Shown here: piece after piece, positions 15,080 through 21,257 of the stretch
Layout of the letters: each line of letters starts with the position of its first letter
How positions within the stretch are numbered: the stretch's first letter is position 1
The notes under the pieces: generated by a model
Seen by the model: the letters and a program-made list of their open reading frames with translations, nothing else
What the model was told of the DNA's origin: nothing
Database searches by the model: none
Assembly (NCBI GenBank): GCA_947492175.1
Contig: CANLMQ010000057.1
Location: 1-21,257 of the forward strand
Direction of reading: 5' to 3'
DNA: 21,257 nucleotides
From: an uncultured Draconibacterium sp.
Lineage (GTDB): Bacteria > Bacteroidota > Bacteroidia > Bacteroidales > Prolixibacteraceae
Program-made: the position numbers and the translations under genes

Positions 15080-16009
15080 GTGAAAATACATTACAACCTT
15101 GATCATTTTGAAGCCCGCAAACCGGTGGTAACCATTGGTACTTTCGACGGATTACACAAAGGACACCAATTGGTTGTGGCTCAATTAAAAGAGCTGGCCA
15201 AAAACAAACAGGGCGAATCGGTTATTTTTACGTTTTATCCACACCCCCGCGTGGTAACATCGCCAGACGAATCGAATTTACGACTTCTCACGACCAAAGA
15301 AGAAAAGATAAGTTTATTTGAAAAAATGGGGATTGACCACCTGGTAATTTACCCTTTTACCAAAGCATTTGCGGAATTGAGTTATTCCGAATTTGTGAAA
15401 ACAATTCTGGTTGAAAAGATGGGCACCAAATGTTTGGTTGTGGGATACGACCACCGTTTTGGGAAAAATCGGGAAGGCGGTTACGACTACCTGAAAAAAT
15501 GTGCTGAAAAATACAATTTCGAAGTTATAAGGACCGATGCACTTTCGGTGGAAGCAGACAAAGTAAGTTCCACAAAAATACGCGAGGCGCTTGAAAAAGG
15601 CAATATACAAAAGGCTAACCATTTTTTAGGATACAATTTCACGCTGCACGGTACAGTTGTAAATGGCGAACGACTGGGAAGGAAACTGGGATTCCCAACG
15701 GCCAACATTGTTGCGTCAGATAAGTACAAGATTATTCCAGGATATGGAGTATACGCCGTTTATGCGGAAGTTGAGAGACTAAGATTTAAAGGGATGCTAA
15801 ATATTGGTATGCGCCCAACCTTTAACAAAAATGCAGACAACCGCAGTATTGAAGTTAATATTTTTGACTTTTCTGAAGATATTTACGGCAAAGAAATAAC
15901 CCTGTTTTTCATTGATAAAATAAGAGACGAACAAAGATTTTCGGGTATTGAAGGTCTAATCGCCCAGCTAAAAGAAGATAAAGTTTCGGCACTTAAAATC
16001 CTGGAATAA
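15080..16009 (+). CDS. ribF: Bifunctional riboflavin kinase / FAD synthetase
   Basis: Converts riboflavin to FMN and FMN to FAD in the cytoplasm; 309 residues, normal length. The N-terminal adenylyltransferase domain (about 1-180) shows GTFDGLHKGHQ (20-30) with the HxGH-type nucleotide-binding motif, VVGYDHRFGKNREGG (120-134) and VSSTKIR (162-168). The C-terminal kinase domain (about 183-305) shows GERLGRKLGFPTANI (196-210) and the closing NIGMRPTF segment. The start is GTG (15080), placed correctly for the family, with no ATG nearby. It has its own promoter and runs tail to tail into the phosphatase-family gene, with only 13 bases between stops. ribD is also in this window but as a separate unit. 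Confidence 0.96.
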   Translation: MKIHYNLDHFEARKPVVTIGTFDGLHKGHQLVVAQLKELAKNKQGESVIFTFYPHPRVVTSPDESNLRLLTTKEEKISLFEKMGIDHLVIYPFTKAFAELSYSEFVKTILVEKMGTKCLVVGYDHRFGKNREGGYDYLKKCAEKYNFEVIRTDALSVEADKVSSTKIREALEKGNIQKANHFLGYNFTLHGTVVNGERLGRKLGFPTANIVASDKYKIIPGYGVYAVYAEVERLRFKGMLNIGMRPTFNKNADNRSIEVNIFDFSEDIYGKEITLFFIDKIRDEQRFSGIEGLIAQLKEDKVSALKILE

Positions 16010-16022
16010 TTTCAATCCGGGC

Positions 16023-17087
16023 TTAATTGTTTTTCACCAAATCGCAAATCACAGGCAGGTGATCGGAATGAATAAAATCTACCGTTTCAAAATTGTACGA
16101 TTCAAATCCATCTCCGTGAAAAATATAATCAATTCGAAAAGAAGGAAGCTTTCCGACATACGTCCTTCCTATTCCTTTCCCGGAACTCACAAAGGCATCG
16201 GTTAAGCCATTGCTTAAATAGTTGTAGGCATACGAAGCCGGTGTATCATTAAAATCGCCACATACGATTACATTGTATGGCGACTCGTCGATGTATTTCC
16301 GGATTTCGCGCACCTGGTGAGCACGCTGCTGAAATGCAGTTTTAAACTTACCCCCCATTTCTTTTACTTCCTGAATGTCTTTCTCTTCATTTATTCCCGG
16401 CGATTCAATAATTGAATAGTCGTGCGGATTAATTTTATAGGATTGCAAATGCACATTAAAAATCCTGACGGTATCAAAATCAATTAAAACATCGGTATAA
16501 ATGGTCATGTTTCTGGACCCTTCAAAACGCACTTCCTGCAAGTTAACAATCGGATAACGGGTCATGGTTACCATTCCGTAAGTATTACTCGAACGTGCGT
16601 ACTGATAATGTTTTATCGAAGCTATTTTTTTTACAGTTTCAGCCAGATCAAATATGTTCTTTTTTCGAAGCCGGGTTTCCTGAAGGCAAATAATATCAGG
16701 ATTTTCCTTTTCCAGAAAAGAAACAATAGCATCAGCATTGTCTTCAACATTTTGTGTACCATCGCCATAAAAATGGCCGACATTGTACGACAAAACTTTT
16801 ACATCGGTTTCTTCTTCTGTTTTGGATTTCAACTTAACATACTGACTGACAAAATTCCACCCGATCAGAATAAAAACCAACGACAATACAATATTGCGTG
16901 GTTTAATAATCAGCCAGAAAACAATAAAGAGAATATTGGCCGCAAAAAGAAACGGGTAAGCCAATCCAAAAAATGCAGGAATCCAAAAAGTGTCGGGCGG
17001 AATATAAACCGACAAATAAGAAATCGACAAAGCCAACGCGGCCAGCAAATTAAACAAGAACACTATTTTAATAAAAGCTTTCTTCAC
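16023..17087 (-). CDS. Membrane-anchored endonuclease/exonuclease/phosphatase family protein
   Basis: 354-residue protein with three N-terminal membrane helices (about 7-28, 36-61, 66-84) followed by a metal-dependent hydrolase of the DNase I-like fold. Catalytic positions are visible: Asn102 (SYNVGHF), Glu137 (CLQET), His213 (NVHLQS), Asp278 and Asn280 (CGDFND), Asp320 (RIDYIF) and Asp342-His343 (SDHLP). The set is complete, so it should be active; the catalytic domain would face the periplasm or cytoplasm depending on topology I cannot fix. The substrate could be a phospholipid, sugar phosphate or nucleic acid; the family name does not decide. The start is GTG (17085-17087). It follows prmC on the same strand after 96 bases and may be co-transcribed with it. 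Confidence 0.85.
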   Translation of the reverse strand: MKKAFIKIVFLFNLLAALALSISYLSVYIPPDTFWIPAFFGLAYPFLFAANILFIVFWLIIKPRNIVLSLVFILIGWNFVSQYVKLKSKTEEETDVKVLSYNVGHFYGDGTQNVEDNADAIVSFLEKENPDIICLQETRLRKKNIFDLAETVKKIASIKHYQYARSSNTYGMVTMTRYPIVNLQEVRFEGSRNMTIYTDVLIDFDTVRIFNVHLQSYKINPHDYSIIESPGINEEKDIQEVKEMGGKFKTAFQQRAHQVREIRKYIDESPYNVIVCGDFNDTPASYAYNYLSNGLTDAFVSSGKGIGRTYVGKLPSFRIDYIFHGDGFESYNFETVDFIHSDHLPVICDLVKNN

Positions 17088-17143
17088 TATTTTCTTATTT
17101 CATGGTTTGGCAAGATAAAAAAAAATGTCATGTTCACAGAACG

Positions 17144-17162
17144 GATAAAAGTGCATTTTATC
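17144..17162. repeat. Small inverted repeat between prmC and the phosphatase-family gene
   Basis: GATAAAA (17144-17150) and TTTTATC (17156-17162) pair perfectly around GTGCA, in the 96-base gap between the two minus-strand genes. It could be an operator, a weak attenuator or chance in AT-rich DNA. Confidence 0.3.
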
Positions 17163-17183
17163 GTATTAAAACTAAAAAAGCAT

Positions 17184-18026
17184 TTACATTTTTCTACAGG
17201 CCAGCATTCTGTCTTTCCCGTTAATATCAGGTCGCAACTCAATAGCGTTATACCCCAGCTCCTTAAGTAAGCCAACCATTTCGCTGCCTAAAAATTCGTT
17301 AATTTCAAAAAACAGCCATCCTCCTGAATTTAATTTATCCAGGGCAAACTCGGCAATAGTTCTGTAAAAAATAAGTGGATTTTCGTCTTCTACAAAAAGT
17401 GCACCTTCCGGTTCATAATCCAAAACATTGGCATCCATTTGCGCTTTTTCGCATTCTCTCACGTAGGGAGGATTACTTACAATCAAATCGTATTGCTGCC
17501 ACTCGAATTGTTTCCAGTTTAAGATGTCGACTTCGGCAAACTCAACGTTCAGTCCGTTTCTTTTGGCATTATCTTTTGCTGTTTCCAATGCTTTTACTGA
17601 AATATCAACACCATTTACTTCAACCTGTTTCAACTCATTTTTTAAGGCAAGTGCAATACAGCCACTTCCGGTACCAATGTCTAAAATTCGCGCTCCCGGT
17701 TTCAGGTTACTTTTGCAAATCCACTGCACCAACTCTTCGGTTTCGGGTCGTGGAATTAATACTGCAGGATTCACCTTCAACGTTAAATCGTAAAATTCAG
17801 TTTCACCTAAAATGTACTGAATCGGTTGGTGCGTTTTTAAGGCACTCACAATCTTTTCTATCGTATTAAAATCAGTCTCTGTTAAAACTTTATCTTTTTC
17901 GAGAATAAGCTGCGTATAGCTCATCGATAAAACCGATTCAAAGATTATCCGGATAAAACCTTCGATTTCCGTTTCGGGATAACAGGGGGTCAATTCTGTT
18001 TTTATATATTGAATAGTTCTCTGCAT
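17184..18026 (-). CDS. prmC: Release factor glutamine N5-methyltransferase
   Basis: Methylates the glutamine of the GGQ motif of peptide-chain release factors; cytoplasmic, 280 residues, normal length. The N-terminal helical substrate domain (about 1-85) is followed by the conserved linker IPRPETEELV (91-100), the S-adenosylmethionine loop ILDIGTGSGCIALAL (114-128), and the catalytic NPPYV (185-189). The ATG at 18024-18026 gives the expected N-terminus. It is divergent from ribD, with only 40 bases between the starts, and its -7 box lies in that gap. The phosphatase-family gene follows downstream. Confidence 0.95.
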   Translation of the reverse strand: MQRTIQYIKTELTPCYPETEIEGFIRIIFESVLSMSYTQLILEKDKVLTETDFNTIEKIVSALKTHQPIQYILGETEFYDLTLKVNPAVLIPRPETEELVQWICKSNLKPGARILDIGTGSGCIALALKNELKQVEVNGVDISVKALETAKDNAKRNGLNVEFAEVDILNWKQFEWQQYDLIVSNPPYVRECEKAQMDANVLDYEPEGALFVEDENPLIFYRTIAEFALDKLNSGGWLFFEINEFLGSEMVGLLKELGYNAIELRPDINGKDRMLACRKM

Positions 18027-18038
18027 TGTTTACTTTTG
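18009..18038 (+). promoter_or_regulatory. Promoter of ribD
   Basis: TACTTTTG (18031-18038) matches TAnnTTTG exactly and TTG (18009-18011) lies precisely 19 bases upstream. The -33 box is inside the first codons of prmC. The ribD ATG is 28 bases past the -7 box. Confidence 0.7.
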
Positions 18039-18044
18039 TCGCTA

Positions 18045-18052
18045 CAAATTTA
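18045..18052 (-). promoter_or_regulatory. -7 box of the prmC promoter
   Basis: The minus strand reads TAAATTTG, an exact TAnnTTTG box, 18 bases before the prmC ATG. The -33 position (plus 18072-18074) falls in the first codons of ribD and reads GTG instead of TTG. It lies only six bases from the opposing ribD -7 box, so the two polymerases would collide. Confidence 0.5.
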
Positions 18053-18066
18053 GTTTTTCCTTTAAA

Positions 18067-19113
18067 ATGACCACATCCGAAAAATACATGACTCGCTGCA
18101 TTGAACTGGCAAAAATGGGCGCCGGTAACGTTTCTCCCAATCCTATGGTGGGTTGTGTGATTGTTTTAGAGGATAAAATTATTGGCGAAGGCTACCATAA
18201 AAAATATGGCGAAGCACATGCCGAGGTAAATGCCATTAACGCTGTAGCCAATCCTGAAGATTTAAAAAAGAGTACTATTTATGTGTCGCTGGAACCATGT
18301 GCACACTTTGGATTAACACCTCCCTGCTCCGACCTAATCGTACAGAAACAAATCCCCAAAGTAGTAATCGGGAATATCGATCCCTTTGCAAAAGTTGCGG
18401 GTAAGGGAATTGAAAAACTAAAAAAGGCAGGAATCGAAGTTGAAGTTGGTGTACTTAACAAGGAATGCAACGAACTAAACAAGCGTTTTTTTACTTTTCA
18501 TGAAAAGAAAAGACCTTATGTAATTTTGAAATGGGCACAAACACTCGATGGTTTTATCGACATTGACCGGAGCAGTGAAAATTATGGCGAACCAACCTGG
18601 ATTACCGGAAACAAAGCTTTAGTACGTGTACATAAAATGCGTGCCGAAGAAGATGCAATCCTGGTAGGTACCAATACTGCAGAAAAAGATAATCCATCGT
18701 TAACTGTACGTCATTGCGAAGGGAAAAACCCACTGCGAATTGTACTCGATAAAAACCTGCGCCTCGATAAAAACCTGCATCTTTTCGATAATTCAACTCC
18801 CACTTTGGTAATTAATGCCGAAAAAAGCGAGAGTAAAGGAAATACCGAATTTGTAAAAATTAACTTTCAAAAGAATGTTTTTTCGCAGATCTTAACAGAA
18901 CTTCATAAAAGAAATTGTTTGTCGTTAATTGTTGAAGGAGGGAAACAGGTTTTGGAGACATTTATTTCGGAGAACCTTTGGGACGAAGCACATGTTTACA
19001 CGGGTAATAAATATTTTGAAAAGGGTATTTCTGCACCTGAATTTTTCGGTTCTGCTGTTTCTACTGAAAAAATTGAAGAAGATCAACTCTCCGTTTTCAG
19101 AAACGATTCCTAA
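18067..19113 (+). CDS. ribD: Riboflavin biosynthesis deaminase/reductase RibD
   Basis: Bifunctional enzyme of riboflavin synthesis: the N-terminal zinc deaminase (about 1-145) acts on the pyrimidine made from GTP and the C-terminal NADPH reductase (about 147-345) reduces its ribose chain. Zinc-site motifs are HAEVNAI (51-57; His51, Glu53) and PCAHFGLTPPC (77-87; Cys78, Cys87). The reductase shows KWAQTLDGFID, TWITG and the closing VEGGKQVLETFI. Length 348 is normal. Two adjacent near-identical 18-base stretches (18745-18780) encode LDKNLR LDKNLH, but the protein length there is normal. The stop overlaps the end of the convergent lipoprotein gene by four bases. No FMN riboswitch is visible upstream. 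Confidence 0.96.
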   Translation: MTTSEKYMTRCIELAKMGAGNVSPNPMVGCVIVLEDKIIGEGYHKKYGEAHAEVNAINAVANPEDLKKSTIYVSLEPCAHFGLTPPCSDLIVQKQIPKVVIGNIDPFAKVAGKGIEKLKKAGIEVEVGVLNKECNELNKRFFTFHEKKRPYVILKWAQTLDGFIDIDRSSENYGEPTWITGNKALVRVHKMRAEEDAILVGTNTAEKDNPSLTVRHCEGKNPLRIVLDKNLRLDKNLHLFDNSTPTLVINAEKSESKGNTEFVKINFQKNVFSQILTELHKRNCLSLIVEGGKQVLETFISENLWDEAHVYTGNKYFEKGISAPEFFGSAVSTEKIEEDQLSVFRNDS

Positions 19114-19544
19114 CGCGGTTGTACAGTTGGTCCGTTGGGCAGAATCTTTAATTTCAACACATTCTCCACATACATAAAGTAATAGAAAAGTTTGTGATTT
19201 AATTCAAACCCATAATCTTCTGACTGATCATATCCCACAACCGGATCAAAATTCCATCCTTTACTCGGATGCATGCATTTGTAATTCCATTCTGCAACGT
19301 ACTGTCGGTTCCAGTTTTCGTAATAGGCCTGCGACCGGTACATGGCAGGCGATTTGTAAAATTCGTACCAGGTTTCAAACCTCCCGTCGAAAGTTTCAAC
19401 ATCGTATTCCACACTGTCTTCAGCTGCAACCACATCATCAGTTCTATTTACCTGAACGGCCCTTTTAGGAGAAGAACAGGCATAAATAAATCCAACTATT
19501 GCTACTATAAAAAATATCCGCCTCATCATTTTTCTTGTCTTCAT
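19110..19544 (-). CDS. Small lipoprotein of unknown function (DUF6146-like)
   Basis: 144-residue predicted lipoprotein. Hydrophobic signal at about 9-20, lipobox IYAC with Cys23, then an acidic linker (about 30-50) and a compact aromatic-rich C-terminal half (FETWYEFYKS, YYENWNRQYVAEWNYK, FELNHKLFYYFMYVENVL). It resembles, from memory, the DUF6146 family of Bacteroidota, but I cannot confirm this. Function unknown. The gene is convergent with ribD, overlapping its stop by four bases, and divergent from the cardiolipin synthase gene across 82 bases. A second ATG six codons in (Met6) is a possible alternative start. Confidence 0.75.
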   Translation of the reverse strand: MKTRKMMRRIFFIVAIVGFIYACSSPKRAVQVNRTDDVVAAEDSVEYDVETFDGRFETWYEFYKSPAMYRSQAYYENWNRQYVAEWNYKCMHPSKGWNFDPVVGYDQSEDYGFELNHKLFYYFMYVENVLKLKILPNGPTVQPR

Positions 19545-19626
19545 CTTTTATATATTACGAATGTTGCACAAAAATTGTTTTTATTCAACAAAATTCAGAC
19601 ATTTATCTTAACACAAATTTCGTAAA

Positions 19627-21078
19627 ATGTTTGTTTGGAATCAAATTGCCGCCTGGATTTATGTGGTATTTCTTTTAACAGCAATACCCGTTGCATTTAT
19701 GATTATTCTTGAAAAGCGCTCGCCGTTTAAGACGGCCGCGTGGATTATGGTACTGATATTAATCCCGATTTTCGGTGTTATTTTCTACCTCGTTTTTGGT
19801 CAGGAGTACCGCAAACGAAAAATGTTTTCGATAAAAGGGCTAAAAGGATTAAAGGAACTACGCCGGCTTACATCGGAACAGTTACGCGAAATTGGACACA
19901 CACAATCAACATCGAACAACGAAATAAATGAAAACAAAAATATCATCCGGCTGCTTTTAAACAATTCGAATAGCCTGCTTACTACAGGAAACCAGTTGGA
20001 ATTATTAAAAGACGGGGCACAAACATTCGAGGCCATTTTTTCGGCGATTAAAAAAGCGCGGCATCATATTCACCTGGAATATTATATTTTTTCGGACGAC
20101 AAAATCGGGAAGCAACTAATAAACTTACTGGTAGAGAAACGAGCGCAAGGTGTTGAGGTTCGGATTATTGTGGACGATGTTGGAAGCTGGGACCTGAAAA
20201 AGAAATTTTTCACCAAACTCAGGGAAAAGGGAATAGAAATTTATCCGTTTATGGAAGTTCGTTTTCCGAGGTTAACCTCGCGTGTAAACTATCGCAATCA
20301 TCGAAAAATAATTATAATAGACGGCAAAACCGGCTTTTTAGGAGGAATTAACATTGCCGACCGCTACATTGAAGGGATGCCTAAAATAGGTCATTGGCGC
20401 GACACTCATCTGCAAATTAAAGGCGACGCAGCCACTTTTCTGCAGGTAATTTTTGCCGCCGACTGGTATTTTGTAACGAAACAGAACATTTACGGCTTTA
20501 AATATTTACCCAAATTTTCAGAAACCAGCGGAATTCCGGTTCAAATATCGGCCAGTGGCCCCGACTACGACTGGGAATCAATTGCACAGGCCTATTTTGC
20601 AGCCATTACCAACTCGCACAAAAAAGTATACCTGGTAACTCCTTATTTAATGCCTCCCCAGGATTTGCTTACTGCACTTAAAACAGCAGCTCTAAGCAAT
20701 GTCGATGTACGTATTATTATCCCTGAAAAATCGGATTCGCGTTTATCAAAATGGTGCTCGTTTTCGTATGTTGAAGCGTTGCTTGAAGCCGGGGTGCGTA
20801 TTTTTTTCTATCAAAACGGTTTTATCCACAGCAAATATATGTTGGTTGATGACTCATTTTCGAGCATTGGGACAAGCAATTTCGACTTCAGGAGTTTTGA
20901 AACCAATTTCGAAACCAACGCATTTATCTACAATGTAGATTTTTCGAAACAGCTTGAAGCACATTTTTTAGACGACCTAAAAAACTCCCGCGAGATAAAA
21001 CTTAAAGAATGGCAAAAACGTTCCTCGTTGTTCAAAGTTCGCGAATCGCTGGCGCATATTGTTAGTCCGATGTTTTAA
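19627..21078 (+). CDS. cls: Cardiolipin synthase (phospholipase D family)
   Basis: Inner-membrane enzyme that joins two phosphatidylglycerols into cardiolipin; 483 residues, normal length. Two N-terminal membrane helices (about 7-28 and 36-58) form the PLDc_N region, followed by two phospholipase D domains. Both HxKx4D motifs are intact: His225-Lys227-Asp232 (NHRKIIIIDG) and His401-Lys403-Asp408 (HSKYMLVDD), each followed by the usual GGxN/GTSNFD segment. The ATG at 19627 gives the normal N-terminus. It is a single-gene unit with hairpins at 21106-21123 and 21149-21176 behind it. Some Bacteroidota paralogues make other phospholipids by transfer to different head groups, so exact product specificity is open. 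Confidence 0.92.
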   Translation: MFVWNQIAAWIYVVFLLTAIPVAFMIILEKRSPFKTAAWIMVLILIPIFGVIFYLVFGQEYRKRKMFSIKGLKGLKELRRLTSEQLREIGHTQSTSNNEINENKNIIRLLLNNSNSLLTTGNQLELLKDGAQTFEAIFSAIKKARHHIHLEYYIFSDDKIGKQLINLLVEKRAQGVEVRIIVDDVGSWDLKKKFFTKLREKGIEIYPFMEVRFPRLTSRVNYRNHRKIIIIDGKTGFLGGINIADRYIEGMPKIGHWRDTHLQIKGDAATFLQVIFAADWYFVTKQNIYGFKYLPKFSETSGIPVQISASGPDYDWESIAQAYFAAITNSHKKVYLVTPYLMPPQDLLTALKTAALSNVDVRIIIPEKSDSRLSKWCSFSYVEALLEAGVRIFFYQNGFIHSKYMLVDDSFSSIGTSNFDFRSFETNFETNAFIYNVDFSKQLEAHFLDDLKNSREIKLKEWQKRSSLFKVRESLAHIVSPMF

Positions 21079-21105
21079 AGAAACAGTTTTTACACTTTCT
21101 CCCCC

Positions 21106-21123
21106 GGGAAATACTAATTTCCC
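21106..21123 (+). terminator. Hairpin after cls
   Basis: GGGAAAT-ACTA-ATTTCCC is a perfect 7-bp stem with a 4-base loop, beginning 27 bases after the cls stop. A C run and then GTTTT follow, so it is a weak intrinsic terminator at best. Confidence 0.5.
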
Positions 21124-21141
21124 CCCGTTTTAACAGAACGT

Positions 21142-21176
21142 GCCCCTTGGGGCGTGGCTTATGCCCCTGCTTTTTT
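21142..21176 (+). terminator. Terminator-like element with competing hairpins
   Basis: GCCCC (21142-21146), GGGGC (21149-21153) and GCCCC (21163-21167) can pair in two exclusive ways. The second pairing, with a 9-base loop, is followed by TGC and six T (21171-21176), as in an intrinsic terminator. The first pairing forms a compact hairpin with a CTTG loop and would disrupt it. It may simply end cls or be a small attenuator for a gene outside the window. The remaining bases to 21257 show nothing else. Confidence 0.5.
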
Positions 21177-21257
21177 ACTTTGACTCGTCCTAAAAAAAGT
21201 TTACAGGTTATTAATGTAAATTTATTTCTTTTTTATAATAGTTCTTCCATCTTTTTC

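Noticed and set aside
17087..17275. 62-residue minus-strand frame between prmC and the phosphatase-family gene
   Set aside because: It mostly overlaps the prmC 3' end in another frame, has no family features, and reads through AT-rich intergenic DNA.
18745..18780. 18-bp tandem duplication CTCGATAAAAACCTGCGC in ribD as an insertion
   Set aside because: The repeat encodes LDKNLR LDKNLH, but the reductase domain has normal length here, so it is not an insertion; more likely coincidence or local conversion.

Overview
The window reads as chromosome of a Bacteroidota species, probably Bacteroidales/Marinilabiliales-like (inferred, not proven). The clues are an AT-rich background, promoters matching the phylum's -33 TTG / -7 TAnnTTTG pattern, many lipoproteins and SusD-free glycan genes of Bacteroidota type, RibF/LpxH/dihydroorotase variants of Bacteroidota flavour, and weak Shine-Dalgarno signals. 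Almost all of it is core or semi-core metabolism. There is no transposase, integrase, phage gene, CRISPR array, tRNA or complete rRNA inside the window.

Layout, left to right. (1) Positions 1-85: a very good leftward promoter and leader resembling those in front of Bacteroidota rRNA operons; the operon itself would lie outside the left edge. (2) 154-2700, minus strand: a compact modA-modB-modC molybdate importer with overlapping genes. (3) 2836-6327, minus strand: a three-gene glycan locus, with a Tat-exported Gfo/Idh/MocA oxidoreductase, a single-domain DUF1080 protein and a double-domain DUF1080 lipoprotein, ending in a hairpin. It fits cleavage of glycosides through 3-keto intermediates. 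(4) 6823-9101, plus strand: a polyprenol-phosphate mannosyltransferase-like GT2 enzyme and a dihydroorotase, separated by a terminator. (5) 9111-9369: a perfect 10-bp hairpin followed by an array of eleven 21-bp repeats filling the gap between the convergent dihydroorotase and rmuC genes. (6) 9368-11703: rmuC (minus) and ung (plus), two DNA-maintenance genes transcribed divergently. (7) 11794-14827, minus strand: a likely operon of a cysteine-less TlpA-like lipoprotein, LpxH and a FabH-like ketosynthase. (8) 15080-19113: ribF, a membrane endonuclease/exonuclease/phosphatase protein, prmC, and ribD; prmC and ribD share a 40-bp divergent promoter region. (9) 19110-21078: a small lipoprotein gene and a cardiolipin synthase, followed by terminator-like hairpins at the right edge.

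The genes mostly act in separate pathways: molybdate uptake, glycan attack, pyrimidine and flavin synthesis, lipid A/phospholipid synthesis, DNA repair and release-factor methylation. The points most worth following up are the 21-bp array, the TlpA-like protein that has lost its CXXC motif, the dihydroorotase whose first metal histidine is glutamine, and the Gfo/Idh-DUF1080 glycan locus.
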